This document shows positions 1 through 7,231 of a stretch of 20,908 nt of DNA, in pieces. The notes below the pieces were generated by a model. The model was not told the DNA's origin. It made no database searches and worked only from the letters and a program-made list of their open reading frames with translations. The stretch spans positions 1 to 20,908 of the forward strand of contig JAJFJX010000348.1 of assembly GCA_021773655.1 (NCBI GenBank). The letters are read 5' to 3'. The DNA is from Panacagrimonas sp. (lineage in GTDB: Bacteria; Pseudomonadota; Gammaproteobacteria; Nevskiales; Nevskiaceae). Every line of letters begins with the position of its first letter. Position 1 is the first letter of the stretch. Both the position numbers and the translations under genes were made by a program.

Positions 1-201
1 GCGCCGCGCATCGCGGTGGCGGTGATCGCCGAGCATGCCGGCGGCGGTGGCGCGATGGCCGCGCCGATCGCGCGCCAGGTGCTGGATCAGGCACTGCTGG
101 GCAAGGTGCTCTACGTGGCGCCGCCACCGCCGGGCAAGCCCGCCGGGAGCGCCACTGCGGTGCCCGCCCCGCCCCGGCCGCCGGTGCCGATCCTGCAATG
201 A
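1..201 (+). CDS. mrdA: Penicillin-binding protein 2 (peptidoglycan D,D-transpeptidase), C-terminal fragment
   Basis: The window opens inside this gene; only the last 66 codons are present, ending with TGA at 199-201. The visible part contains the Gly-rich stretch IAEHAGGGGAMAAPIARQV, which matches the conserved C-terminal end of the PBP2 transpeptidase domain (the family usually shows V-E-N/H-G-x-G-G-x-x-A-A-P-I-A-R). A Pro-rich tail (PPPPGKPAG...PPRPPVPILQ) follows and is likely a disordered periplasmic end. PBP2 is the elongation-specific transpeptidase that works with the RodA glycosyltransferase, and rodA begins 22 nt after this stop, which strongly supports the call. The catalytic Ser and KTG motifs lie outside the window, so activity cannot be judged. 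Confidence 0.88.
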   Translation, partial: APRIAVAVIAEHAGGGGAMAAPIARQVLDQALLGKVLYVAPPPPGKPAGSATAVPAPPRPPVPILQ

Positions 202-223
202 TGCGCTACTGCACCGATCCGAC

Positions 224-1348
224 ATGAGTCCTTTCACGACCACCCAAAGCGCCGAACCCAGCCTGCATCGCGGCTTCTACGCGCTGCACCTGGACCCGAT
301 CCTGCTGTTCCTGCTGCTGTGCATCAGCGCACTGGGGCTGGCGGTGGTGTATTCGGCGTCCGGGCATTCGATGCCGGTGGTGATCAACCAGGCCGAGCGC
401 CTGGTGATCGGACTGGTCGTGATGGTGATGGCAGCCCAGGCATCGCCGGAGCTCTATCGCGCGGGCGGACCGTGGTTCTACGGCCTGGCGGCGTTCCTCT
501 GCGCCCTGACGCTGTTGCTCGGCGATCACGCAAAGGGCGCACAACGCTGGCTGGACCTGGGCGTGCTGCGTTTCCAGCCGTCCGAGCTGATGAAGCTTGC
601 CATGCCGATCATGGTGGCGGGCTTCCTGCACCTGTTCCCGATGCCGCCCCGGCTGGTGGTGGTGGTCTGCACACTGCTCATCATCGCCGGCCCGACCGCG
701 CTGGTGATGGTGCAGCCCGACCTCGGCACCTCGCTGCTGATATTCGCCTCCGGCAGTTTCGCGCTCTATCTCGGCGGGCTGTCCTGGAAGTATGTCGCGG
801 CGGTGGCGGCGCTGATCGGCGCGGCGGCACCGGTGATGTGGGCACGCCTGCACGAATACCAGCGCCAGCGCATCCTGACCCTGCTCGATCCCGAGTCGGA
901 TCCGCTGGGCGCCGGCTATCACATCGCCCAGTCCAAGATCGCCATCGGTTCTGGCGGCATGTCCGGCAAGGGCTGGCTGGAGGGCACGCAGGCCAAGCTG
1001 GATTTCCTGCCCGAGTCCCACACCGATTTCATCTTCGCGGTGCTCGCCGAGGAGTTCGGACTGCTTGGCGTGGTCCTGCTGCTGGCGCTCTATCTGGGCG
1101 TCGTGGCGCGCGGCCTGTACATCGCCGCCCGCGCCCAGGACAGTTTCCAGCGGCTGCTGGCCGGCGCCCTGTCGATCACCTTTTTCGTCTACGTGTTCAT
1201 CAACGTGGGCATGGTCATGGGGCTGCTGCCGGTGGTCGGCGTGCCGTTGCCGCTGATGAGCTACGGCGGCACTTCAATCGTCAGCCTGCTGGCCGGGTTC
1301 GGCATCATGATGTCGATCCACACACACCGGAAACTGCTGGAATCGTGA
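224..1348 (+). CDS. rodA: RodA, SEDS-family peptidoglycan glycosyltransferase of the elongasome
   Basis: This 374-residue integral membrane protein polymerises lipid II into glycan strands during lateral wall growth, with PBP2 as its transpeptidase partner. About ten hydrophobic segments are visible from about residue 20 to the end. SEDS signatures are present: PSELMKLAMPI, QPDLGTSLLI, the loop LPESHTDFIFAVLAEEFG and the C-terminal PLPLMSYGGTSI. The length fits the family (about 370). I chose ATG at 224 because it gives the usual short cytoplasmic N-terminus before the first membrane span; the frame stays open upstream only because it shadows mrdA. No clear Shine-Dalgarno sequence is present, so coupling to mrdA translation is likely. 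The last 86 bp of this region, including the stop codon, recur 181 bp downstream. The call is firm; the oddity is the duplicated tail. Confidence 0.97.
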   Translation: MSPFTTTQSAEPSLHRGFYALHLDPILLFLLLCISALGLAVVYSASGHSMPVVINQAERLVIGLVVMVMAAQASPELYRAGGPWFYGLAAFLCALTLLLGDHAKGAQRWLDLGVLRFQPSELMKLAMPIMVAGFLHLFPMPPRLVVVVCTLLIIAGPTALVMVQPDLGTSLLIFASGSFALYLGGLSWKYVAAVAALIGAAAPVMWARLHEYQRQRILTLLDPESDPLGAGYHIAQSKIAIGSGGMSGKGWLEGTQAKLDFLPESHTDFIFAVLAEEFGLLGVVLLLALYLGVVARGLYIAARAQDSFQRLLAGALSITFFVYVFINVGMVMGLLPVVGVPLPLMSYGGTSIVSLLAGFGIMMSIHTHRKLLES

Positions 1349-1351
1349 ACG
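1266..1351 (+). repeat. Direct repeat copy A: 3' end of rodA
   Basis: This 86-bp stretch covers the last RodA codons (GTSIVSLLAGFGIMMSIHTHRKLLES), the stop codon and three following bases. It matches 1447-1532 at 85 of 86 positions, the only difference being A at 1332 versus T at 1513 (AAA Lys versus ATA Ile). The offset is exactly 181 bp. A short further match (GCCGCTGATGAG) lies upstream of both copies, at 1249-1260 and 1421-1432, separated from the main repeat by 5 nt in copy A and 14 nt in copy B. Confidence 0.97.
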
Positions 1352-1412
1352 GTGGGGGGACGGATACGAGGAGCACGTCCACGAGGATCGGACCCTCGAA
1401 TGCCGGTCGGGA

Positions 1413-1529
1413 ATGTCCTGGCCGCTGATGAGGCGAGCCCATCGGCGCGGCACTTCAATCGTCAGCCTGCTGGCCGGGTTCGGCATCATGATGTCGATCC
1501 ACACACACCGGATACTGCTGGAATCGTGA
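1413..1529 (+). pseudogene. Duplicated rodA C-terminal remnant
   Basis: In the frame that corresponds to RodA, copy B reads ATG at 1413, then MSWPLMRRAHRRGTSIV, then the RodA tail to TGA at 1527-1529 (38 residues). The normal SYG after PLM is replaced by RRAHRR because 9 extra bases sit between the two matching blocks. It therefore keeps the last half-helix and cytoplasmic tail of RodA but none of the catalytic core. It is most simply a dead duplication remnant. Expression as a one-span peptide is possible but unsupported, as I see no Shine-Dalgarno sequence. The fragment origin is certain from the repeat; its lack of function is inference. Confidence 0.75.
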
Positions 1530-1532
1530 ACG
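1447..1532 (+). repeat. Direct repeat copy B: second copy of the rodA 3' end
   Basis: This is the downstream partner of 1266-1351, with one substitution in 86 bp. It lies in the rodA-mltB gap, and the following sequence (GCCGCGCTCGCGG...) is unrelated to what follows copy A. The 95 bp between the copies (1352-1446) show no transposase, no recognisable terminal inverted repeats and no other gene. Confidence 0.97.
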
Positions 1533-1546
1533 CCGCGCTCGCGGCG
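1531..1546 (+). terminator. GC-rich hairpin after the duplicated rodA tail (weak candidate)
   Basis: A perfect 6-bp inverted repeat CGCCGC / GCGGCG with a 4-nt loop GCTC starts 2 nt after the stop of the rodA remnant. No T-run follows, so it is not a classic intrinsic terminator; it could be an attenuator or chance in GC-rich DNA. The rest of the gap up to the mltB start at 1622 shows no gene or clear promoter. Confidence 0.2.
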
Positions 1547-1621
1547 CCGGGACGGGGCTTGGCGTTGCCGGGGCCAGCGGTTATGGTTGCCGGATCACCT
1601 CCCGGATCCCGCCCCGCCAGT

Positions 1622-2629
1622 ATGCATCGCATATGCCTGTGGCTTGTGTTGCTGTGCTCCAGCGCGCCCTGCCTTGCCGACTACAGCACCCATCCACGGG
1701 CCGCGTCGCTGCTGCGGCAACTGGCGCAGCAGGAGAATTTCACCGATCACGAACTGGCCGGAGTCGAAGCCGCCCTTCGCCAGGCGCAGCGCCTGCCGAA
1801 GCTGGTGGAGGCCGAGCAGAACGCAGCCGAGCGGGTCGAGACCTGGACGATCTACGCGGCCAAGCGTGTCGATGCGCCGCGGATCGCCCGCGGTGCCGAT
1901 TTCATCGACCAGCACCGTACCTGGCTGATGCAGGCGGAGTCCGAATACGGCGTGCCCCCGGCGGTGATCGCCGGCGTGATCGGGCTGGAGACCAACTTCG
2001 GCAGCTTCACCGGCACCACGCGAGTGCTCGACGCGCTGGCGACGCAGGGCCTTGAACATCCGACCCGTTCGCGGTTCTTCTTCAGTGAGCTGGTCGCCTT
2101 CTTCGCCTTCTGCCGTGACTACGGCATCGACCCGACCGAGCCCAGGGGCTCCTACGCCGGCGCCATGGGCTGGGCGCAGTTCATGCCCAGCAACTACCGG
2201 CGACTGGCGGTGGATTTCGACGGCGACGGCGAGCGCGACCTGTGGCAGCCGGCCGACGCCATCGGCAGCGTCGCCCGCTATCTGGTCGAGTACGACCCCG
2301 CCCGCAGCTGGCGCCGTGGCGAACCGCTGATGGTGCGCGCCCACCTGCGCCGGCCGCTGCCCGCGGACGTGGCGGTCAACACCAGCCGCAGCACGCACCG
2401 GGCAGCGGACCTGAGTGCACTGGGCCTGGACAGCAGCGTGGAACTGCCGCCGGAGACTCCGGTCGGCATCGTGCGCCTGCAACTCGACGACGGCGAGGAG
2501 TACTGGCTCGGCCTGCACAACTTCTACTCGGTGATGAGCTACAACCCCCGTGTCTATTACGCCATGACGGTCAGCCAACTGGCTGCGGCCATGGCCCGCC
2601 TGGATGCCGAACGGCAGGCCGACCGGTGA
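1622..2629 (+). CDS. mltB: Membrane-bound-type lytic murein transglycosylase B
   Basis: This 335-residue enzyme cleaves the glycan strand between MurNAc and GlcNAc, forming 1,6-anhydro ends. It belongs to the GH103/Slt35 family. ATG at 1622 gives a clean signal peptide (MHRICLWLVLLCSSAPCLA, then DYSTH); an in-frame ATG at 1583 would add 13 residues before it and looks less likely. There is no good lipobox, so a soluble periplasmic form is expected rather than the lipoprotein seen in E. coli. The catalytic Glu is E123 in IGLETNFGS, followed by the family blocks GAMGWAQFMPSNY and the calcium-loop-like DFDGDGERDLW. The last four bases overlap the rlpA start. It sits between the RodA and RlpA genes, as in Pseudomonas and Xanthomonas. 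Confidence 0.95.
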   Translation: MHRICLWLVLLCSSAPCLADYSTHPRAASLLRQLAQQENFTDHELAGVEAALRQAQRLPKLVEAEQNAAERVETWTIYAAKRVDAPRIARGADFIDQHRTWLMQAESEYGVPPAVIAGVIGLETNFGSFTGTTRVLDALATQGLEHPTRSRFFFSELVAFFAFCRDYGIDPTEPRGSYAGAMGWAQFMPSNYRRLAVDFDGDGERDLWQPADAIGSVARYLVEYDPARSWRRGEPLMVRAHLRRPLPADVAVNTSRSTHRAADLSALGLDSSVELPPETPVGIVRLQLDDGEEYWLGLHNFYSVMSYNPRVYYAMTVSQLAAAMARLDAERQADR

Positions 2630-3579
2630 GGGGGCCGCTGCGGCTGCACCTGGCGGCGCTGTTGGCCGCGACGCTGCTGGCGTCCTGTGCCAGCCCGGCA
2701 CCACCCAGGCCGACCAATCCCAACCCGCGCCAGGTGCTGATACCGCCGCCCCAGGCCAGCGTCATCAGACCGCCGTCACGCCAACCGACGCCGGAGGAAC
2801 AGGAGGAGCGCTTCAACACGCCCGCGAGTCCGTCGGAACAGGACGGCCCGCCGGATCCACAGGACATTCCGCCCGACCTTGCCGACCTGCCGGACCCGAT
2901 CCCGGTGGCCGAACCGCCCAGTGCGAGCGGCAACCCCCGGAGCTACGAAGTCTTCGGCAAGCAGTATCACGTGATGACGGCAGCCAGTGGCTTTCGCGAA
3001 ACCGGACTGGCATCGTGGTACGGGCGCAAGTTTCATGGCCGGCGCACCTCCAGCGGCGAGCGCTACGACATGTTCGAGCTCACCGCGGCGCACAAGCACC
3101 TGCCGCTGCCGACCTACGTGCGGGTCACCAATCTGGGCAACGGCAAGACCGTGATCGTGCGGGTCAATGATCGCGGTCCGTTTCATGACTCGCGCATCAT
3201 CGACCTGTCGTTCGCCGCGGCCACGCGTCTGGGCACGGTCGGGAAGATCGCGATGGTCGAGGTCGAGGCCATCACCCCTGGGCAGGCACTGCCCCCGCCT
3301 CCCATGCTGCGCGCCGAGGCGACCGAGGTTCCGGCCACCACCAGCACCGGCCGCCTGCTGCAGGTGGGCGCATTCAGTGATCCGCTCAATGCCTCGGCGC
3401 TGCGCGAGGAGCTTGACCAGTTGCGCATCGGCCAGACCCTGGTACGTGTCGGCATGCTGGACAACGGCGATACCGTGCACCGCGTGATGCTGGGGCCTTT
3501 CGATCGGCGCCAGCACATGGACGAGGCGCGAATCCGACTGCGCCTGGCCGGCTACGAACCGGTGAACATCGCCAGGTAG
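2626..3579 (+). CDS. rlpA: RlpA, septal-ring lytic transglycosylase lipoprotein with DPBB and SPOR domains
   Basis: This 317-residue outer-membrane lipoprotein is expected at the division septum. GTG at 2626 overlaps the mltB stop (GTGA) and yields a signal peptide ending in the lipobox LASC, with the lipidated Cys at residue 21. A long Pro-rich disordered linker follows (about 22-120). A double-psi beta-barrel comes next (about 125-215), with GLASWYG, H156 in TAAHKHLPLP and D182 in VNDRGPF. The 26-residue His-Asp spacing equals that of the catalytic pair described in Pseudomonas aeruginosa RlpA, which acts on glycans lacking stem peptides. The C-terminal SPOR domain (about 240-317, LLQVGAFSD to YEPVNIAR) binds denuded glycan. 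Active lytic transglycosylase function is therefore likely. Confidence 0.95.
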   Translation: MRGPLRLHLAALLAATLLASCASPAPPRPTNPNPRQVLIPPPQASVIRPPSRQPTPEEQEERFNTPASPSEQDGPPDPQDIPPDLADLPDPIPVAEPPSASGNPRSYEVFGKQYHVMTAASGFRETGLASWYGRKFHGRRTSSGERYDMFELTAAHKHLPLPTYVRVTNLGNGKTVIVRVNDRGPFHDSRIIDLSFAAATRLGTVGKIAMVEVEAITPGQALPPPPMLRAEATEVPATTSTGRLLQVGAFSDPLNASALREELDQLRIGQTLVRVGMLDNGDTVHRVMLGPFDRRQHMDEARIRLRLAGYEPVNIAR

Positions 3580-3602
3580 TGAAGCCTCACCGGCACTGCG
3601 GA

Positions 3603-3632
3603 TTCGCCGGGCCCATGCTGCATTGCGATAAT
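3603..3632 (+). promoter_or_regulatory. Candidate sigma-70 extended -10 promoter for the carboxypeptidase gene
   Basis: In the 84-bp rlpA-dac gap, TGCGATAAT (-10 GATAAT at 3627-3632, preceded by the TG of an extended -10) stands out from GC-rich surroundings. A weak TTCGCC at 3603-3608 lies 18 bp upstream as a possible -35. Transcription would start near 3639, about 25 nt before the GTG. It would allow dac-lipB expression independent of the upstream wall genes. Confidence 0.45.
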
Positions 3633-3663
3633 CGGATTCCGCCAACACCGACCCTGCCGATCC

Positions 3664-4827
3664 GTGAAGAAAACCCCGAGCCTGATCCCGATCCTGCTGT
3701 GCACCTTTCTGACCTTCGCTTCCGCCGGCGCTGCGGTTGCGGCGAAGATTCCGGATCCGCCGGACGTCGAGGCCCGCTCCTACGTGGTGATGGACTTCGC
3801 CAGCGGCGAGATCCTGGCCTCGCGCGAACCGCACCAGCGCGTCGAGCCTGCCAGCATCACCAAGGTGCTGCTGGCCTACATCGTCTACGACGAGGTCGCC
3901 AAGGGCCGGCTGAGCTGGGACGAAACCGCGCTGATCAGCGAGAAAGCCTGGCGCCAGGGAAAGGATTCGAGCGAGTCGCGCATGTTTCTGGACCTGGGCT
4001 CGAGGGTGAAACTGGGCGACCTGATCAATGGCATCGTGATCCAGTCCGGCAACGACGCCAGCGTGGCCATGGCCGAGCATGTCGCCGGCAGCGAGGAGGC
4101 CTTTGCCACGCTGATGAACCAGTACGCGGCGCGCCTGGGCATGAAGAACTCCAACTTCACCAACGCGCCGGGCATGCCGGACCCCGAGCACTACACCACC
4201 GCCTACGACATCGCACTGCTCGGCAGGGCACTGATCCGGGACTTTCCGGACGAATACAAGCGCTACTCGGTGCGCGAATTCACCTATAACGAGATCAAGC
4301 AGAGCAACCGCAACCTGCTGCTGGGCATGGACCCGGGTGCCGACGGCCTCAAGACCGGCTACACCAGCGCAGCCGGCTACTGCCTGCTGTCTTCGATCAA
4401 GCGCGACGAGCAGCGCCTGATCACCGCGGTGATGGGCACCCGGAGCAAGCGTTATCGCGCGCAGGCAAGCCTGGAGCTGATGAACTGGGGCTTTCGTTTC
4501 TTCGACAGCGTGCCCCTGTTCGGTCCGCAGAACCCCATCGCCAAGGTGCGGGTATGGAAGGGTGTGGAACCGCAACTGGAAGTGGGCGCACCGACGATGA
4601 ACCTGCTGCTGGCGCGTGGCGCCCGCGAAAAGGTGAAATTCAAGACCGAGGTCGACGAACCGCTGCTGGCGCCGGTGGCGCTCAACCAGAGCGTCGGAAC
4701 CGTCAGCGTGATGCTCGACGACAAGCCGATCAAGCAGGCACCCTTGATCGCGCTCAAGCAGATCGAGGCCGGCAGTCTGTTCCAGCGGCTGTCAGACCAG
4801 ATTCGCATGTGGCTGTCGTCGAACTGA
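3664..4827 (+). CDS. dacC: Serine-type D-alanyl-D-alanine carboxypeptidase, PBP5/6 family
   Basis: This 387-residue enzyme removes the terminal D-Ala from peptidoglycan pentapeptides in the periplasm. The three active-site motifs are intact and correctly spaced: SITK with S64 and K67, SGN at 128-130, and KTG starting at K230. A signal peptide runs from VKKTPSL to about residue 27 (cleavage near AVAA-KIP). After the catalytic domain comes the PBP5-type beta-sandwich domain (about 285-370), and the protein ends in an amphipathic helix (LSDQIRMWLSSN) suited to membrane anchoring. GTG at 3664 is chosen because it starts directly at the basic n-region of the signal peptide; no Shine-Dalgarno sequence is obvious. 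The last 19 nt overlap lipB. The paralogue name (dacA versus dacC) cannot be decided from sequence alone. Confidence 0.95.
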   Translation: MKKTPSLIPILLCTFLTFASAGAAVAAKIPDPPDVEARSYVVMDFASGEILASREPHQRVEPASITKVLLAYIVYDEVAKGRLSWDETALISEKAWRQGKDSSESRMFLDLGSRVKLGDLINGIVIQSGNDASVAMAEHVAGSEEAFATLMNQYAARLGMKNSNFTNAPGMPDPEHYTTAYDIALLGRALIRDFPDEYKRYSVREFTYNEIKQSNRNLLLGMDPGADGLKTGYTSAAGYCLLSSIKRDEQRLITAVMGTRSKRYRAQASLELMNWGFRFFDSVPLFGPQNPIAKVRVWKGVEPQLEVGAPTMNLLLARGAREKVKFKTEVDEPLLAPVALNQSVGTVSVMLDDKPIKQAPLIALKQIEAGSLFQRLSDQIRMWLSSN

Positions 4828-5459
4828 TCTGCAGGCACCTGGGTCTGCGCGACTACGCGCAGACCGCAGCGGCCATGCGCCAATTCACCGAGACACGCAC
4901 CCCCGCCACCCCTGACGAACTGTGGCTGCTGCAGCACCCACCGGTGTTCACCCAGGGCCAGGCCGGCAGGCCCGAGCATCTGCTGGCGCCAGGCGACATC
5001 CCGGTGATCTCCAGCAACCGCGGCGGCCAGGTCACCTATCACGGCCCGGGCCAGCTTGTGGCCTATGCGCTGCTCGACCTGCGTCGCCTGGGGCTGAGCC
5101 CGCGCGCGCTGGTGACGCTGCTGGAAGCCGGCATGATCGAGGTTCTGGCTGCCCATGGCCTGCTCGCCCACGCCCGCCCGGAGGCGCCAGGCGTCTATCT
5201 GCGCCGTGACTTCGGACACGGCGAGGACGTCCGCAAGATCGGCTCGATCGGCCTGCGCGTGAGTCGCGGCTGCAGCTATCACGGCCTGTCGCTCAACGTG
5301 GCGATGAACCTGGAGCCGTTCGGCCGCATCAACCCCTGCGGATTTGCCGGCCTGCGCATGACCCAGATGGCCGAACTGGCCGGGACCATCGCGATCGATT
5401 CGGTGGCCGATTCGCTTTGCATCACGCTGCGACGCCGGCTGGCGGACCGCGCCCGCTGA
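4809..5459 (+). CDS. lipB: Octanoyl-[ACP]:protein N-octanoyltransferase
   Basis: This 216-residue cytoplasmic enzyme transfers octanoate from acyl-carrier protein to lipoyl domains, the first step of lipoate synthesis. Family motifs are complete: RGGQVTYHGPGQLVAY, RKIGSIGLRVSRG with catalytic K143, and NPCGFAGLRMTQ with nucleophile C177. The length matches LipB (about 210). GTG at 4809 gives MAVVELICRHLGLRDY, a typical LipB start, and overlaps the carboxypeptidase end by 19 nt in another frame, suggesting translational coupling. The small regulator ybeD (DUF493) that commonly sits between dac and lipB is absent, and lipA does not follow. The call is firm. Confidence 0.96.
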   Translation: MAVVELICRHLGLRDYAQTAAAMRQFTETRTPATPDELWLLQHPPVFTQGQAGRPEHLLAPGDIPVISSNRGGQVTYHGPGQLVAYALLDLRRLGLSPRALVTLLEAGMIEVLAAHGLLAHARPEAPGVYLRRDFGHGEDVRKIGSIGLRVSRGCSYHGLSLNVAMNLEPFGRINPCGFAGLRMTQMAELAGTIAIDSVADSLCITLRRRLADRAR

Positions 5460-5463
5460 AGCC

Positions 5464-5482
5464 GTGGTGGCCCCGCCATCAC
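5464..5482 (+). terminator. Hairpin just after lipB (candidate transcript end)
   Basis: GTGGTGGC and GCCATCAC form an 8-bp stem with one G-U pair around a 3-nt CCC loop, 4 nt past the lipB stop. No U-tract follows (CGACTTCTG), so it is at best a weak or Rho-assisted terminator separating the wall cluster from the mla operon. Confidence 0.3.
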
Positions 5483-5563
5483 CGACTTCTGCGTGAGCAA
5501 TCCGGGCACGTTCAGCTTGCCTGCTCATGCTACCGGTCGCCCAGCCGGGCTACTGATTGAACG

Positions 5564-5569
5564 TACAAT
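5564..5569 (+). promoter_or_regulatory. Candidate -10 element of the mla operon promoter
   Basis: TACAAT lies in a locally AT-richer patch (5551-5575) within the otherwise GC-rich 163-bp lipB-mlaF gap. The hexamer 17 bp upstream (CCAGCC) is a poor -35, so an activator or another sigma factor might be needed. Transcription would begin near 5576, about 47 nt ahead of the mlaF ATG. Nothing else recognisable lies in this gap. Confidence 0.35.
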
Positions 5570-5622
5570 ACGAACATGCCTGCACCCCCTCCGACCGAGA
5601 CGCGCGACCCCGCGCGGCCCGC

Positions 5623-6438
5623 ATGAGCGCGCCCGGACCGATGCTGGTTCGCGCGCGCGGCCTGCGCTTCGCGCACGGCTCGCGGGTGATCTACGACGAC
5701 GTGAACGTCGACATTGCACGCGGCAAGGTCACCGCCATCATGGGGCCCTCCGGCTCCGGCAAGACCACCTTGCTGCGCCTGATCGGTGGCCAGTGGCGGC
5801 CCGGCGCGGGGACGGTGGAGTTCGACGGCACCAACGTCCACGCACTTGGCCGGCGCGCACTTTATTCCCTGCGCAAGCGCATGGGCATGCTGTTCCAGAA
5901 CGGCGCGCTGCTGACCGACCTCAACGTGTTCGAAAACGTCGCCTTCCCGCTGCGCGAACAGACACGCCTGCCGGAGCCGATGATCCGCGACCTGGTGCTG
6001 ATGAAACTGCACGCGGTGGGGTTGCGCGGCGCGCGTGACCTGTTTCCCTCGCAGCTGTCGGGTGGCATGAGCCGGCGCGTGGCGCTGGCGCGCGCCATCG
6101 CCCTGGATCCGGATCTGGTGATGTTCGACGAACCCTTCGCCGGCCAGGACCCGATCTCCATGGGCGTGCTGATGCGCCTGATCCGCAGCCTCAATGATGC
6201 TCTGGGCCTGACCTCGATCGTGGTTTCACACGATCTGCAGGAGGTGCTGTCGATCGCCGACTACGGTTACCTGATCGCCGACGGCAAGGTGCAGGCCCAG
6301 GGCACGGCCGACGAGATTCGCGCCTCCGGACATCCGTGGGTGCGGCAGTTCCTCGAAGGGCTGCCGGACGGACCGGTGGCCTTCCATTACCCGGCAACGG
6401 ACTACGCCGCCGACCTGCTCGGCAAGGCGCAGCCGTGA
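5623..6438 (+). CDS. mlaF: MlaF, ATPase of the Mla phospholipid ABC transporter
   Basis: This 271-residue cytoplasmic ATPase powers the MlaFEDB complex, which keeps phospholipids out of the outer leaflet of the outer membrane. ABC motifs are all present: Walker A GPSGSGKTT at 41-49, a Q-loop (MLFQNGALL), signature LSGGMSRR from residue 145, Walker B VMFDEPF with D169 and E170, and the switch His in VVSHDLQEV. The FQNGALLTDLNVFENVAFPL stretch is typical of MlaF/Ttg2A. ATG at 5623 is preferred; an ATG at 5641 would also keep the whole domain, and neither has a strong Shine-Dalgarno sequence. The stop overlaps the mlaE GTG by 4 nt. Confidence 0.95.
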   Translation: MSAPGPMLVRARGLRFAHGSRVIYDDVNVDIARGKVTAIMGPSGSGKTTLLRLIGGQWRPGAGTVEFDGTNVHALGRRALYSLRKRMGMLFQNGALLTDLNVFENVAFPLREQTRLPEPMIRDLVLMKLHAVGLRGARDLFPSQLSGGMSRRVALARAIALDPDLVMFDEPFAGQDPISMGVLMRLIRSLNDALGLTSIVVSHDLQEVLSIADYGYLIADGKVQAQGTADEIRASGHPWVRQFLEGLPDGPVAFHYPATDYAADLLGKAQP

Positions 6439-7202
6439 ACGGCACCCTGAGCGTGATCCAGGGCTTCCTCGGCGGTCTGGGCCGGGCGCAGTTCTTTGTC
6501 CTGCAGGTCGTGGCCAGCCTGCCGAGCCTGCTGCTGCGTCCGCGCCTGTTGGTCCAGCAGCTCTACCACGTCGGCCAGCTGTCGATGATCATCATCGTGC
6601 TGTCGGGCTCGTTCGTCGGCATGGTGCTGGCGCTGCAGGGCTACCGCACGCTGATCCGCTTCGGCGCCGAGGAGTCCCTGGGCGTGTTCGTGGCACTGGT
6701 GATCATCCGCGAGCTGGGTCCGGTGGTGACCGCGCTGCTGTTCGCCGGCCGCGCCGGATCCGCGCTGGCCGCCGAACTGGGCCTGATGCGCGCCACCGAC
6801 CAGTTGTCGGCGATGGAAATGATGGCGGTCGATCCGGTGCGCCGGGTGGTGGCGCCGCGCTTCCTGGCCGGCGTGATCGCGATGCCGCTGCTGGCCTCGA
6901 TCTTCGCCGTCATGGCCATCGGCATCGCCGGCGGCCACGCCATCGGCGTCGAACTGCTGGGGGTCGACGCCGGCAGTTACTGGTCACAGATTCGCGCCAG
7001 CGTCGGCATGGAGGACATCGCCGACGGCCTGATCAAGTCGCTGGTGTTCGGTTTCGCAGTGAGCTGGATCGCCGTCTACCAGGGCTTTCACGCCGAACCC
7101 ACGTCCGAGGGCGTGGCACGCGCCACCACCTCGACCGTGGTGATCTCGTCGCTGTCGATCCTGGCGCTCGATTTCGTTCTCACCGCCTTCATGTTCAAGT
7201 GA
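6435..7202 (+). CDS. mlaE: MlaE, permease subunit of the Mla phospholipid transporter
   Basis: This 255-residue inner-membrane protein of the MlaE/YrbE family forms the dimeric lipid channel of MlaFEDB. It shows the family core FVGMVLALQGY, IIRELGPVVTALLFAGRAGSALAAELG and MRATDQLSAMEMMAVDPVRR, with about five hydrophobic spans. An amphipathic N-terminal interfacial helix (about 1-40) precedes them. GTG at 6435 shares GTGA with the mlaF stop, so translation is coupled; the open frame further upstream shadows mlaF. The length is normal for the family (about 260). Confidence 0.95.
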   Translation: MNGTLSVIQGFLGGLGRAQFFVLQVVASLPSLLLRPRLLVQQLYHVGQLSMIIIVLSGSFVGMVLALQGYRTLIRFGAEESLGVFVALVIIRELGPVVTALLFAGRAGSALAAELGLMRATDQLSAMEMMAVDPVRRVVAPRFLAGVIAMPLLASIFAVMAIGIAGGHAIGVELLGVDAGSYWSQIRASVGMEDIADGLIKSLVFGFAVSWIAVYQGFHAEPTSEGVARATTSTVVISSLSILALDFVLTAFMFK

Positions 7203-7231
7203 AGTTCAGTCATCCGCTCTAGGTTCCCGCC

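Noticed and set aside
206..1021. 271-codon minus-strand frame opposite rodA
   Set aside because: It has low-complexity His/Gln-rich translation without hydrophobic segments or motifs, and rodA on the plus strand is unambiguous.
1266..1532. Insertion sequence or attachment-site duplication explaining the rodA repeat
   Set aside because: The 95 bp between copies contain no transposase or integrase fragment and no terminal inverted repeats, so a mobile element cannot be claimed from what is visible.
1352..1621. N-terminal extension of MltB running back through the rodA repeat
   Set aside because: The frame is open, but it would place about 90 residues, including a frame-shifted reading of the rodA repeat, ahead of a clean signal peptide at 1622. 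The extension is not MltB-like.
2776..4575. 599-codon open frame on the minus strand opposite rlpA and the carboxypeptidase gene
   Set aside because: It spans two real genes on the other strand, has His/Gln/Arg-rich composition and no domain. It is a codon-bias shadow.
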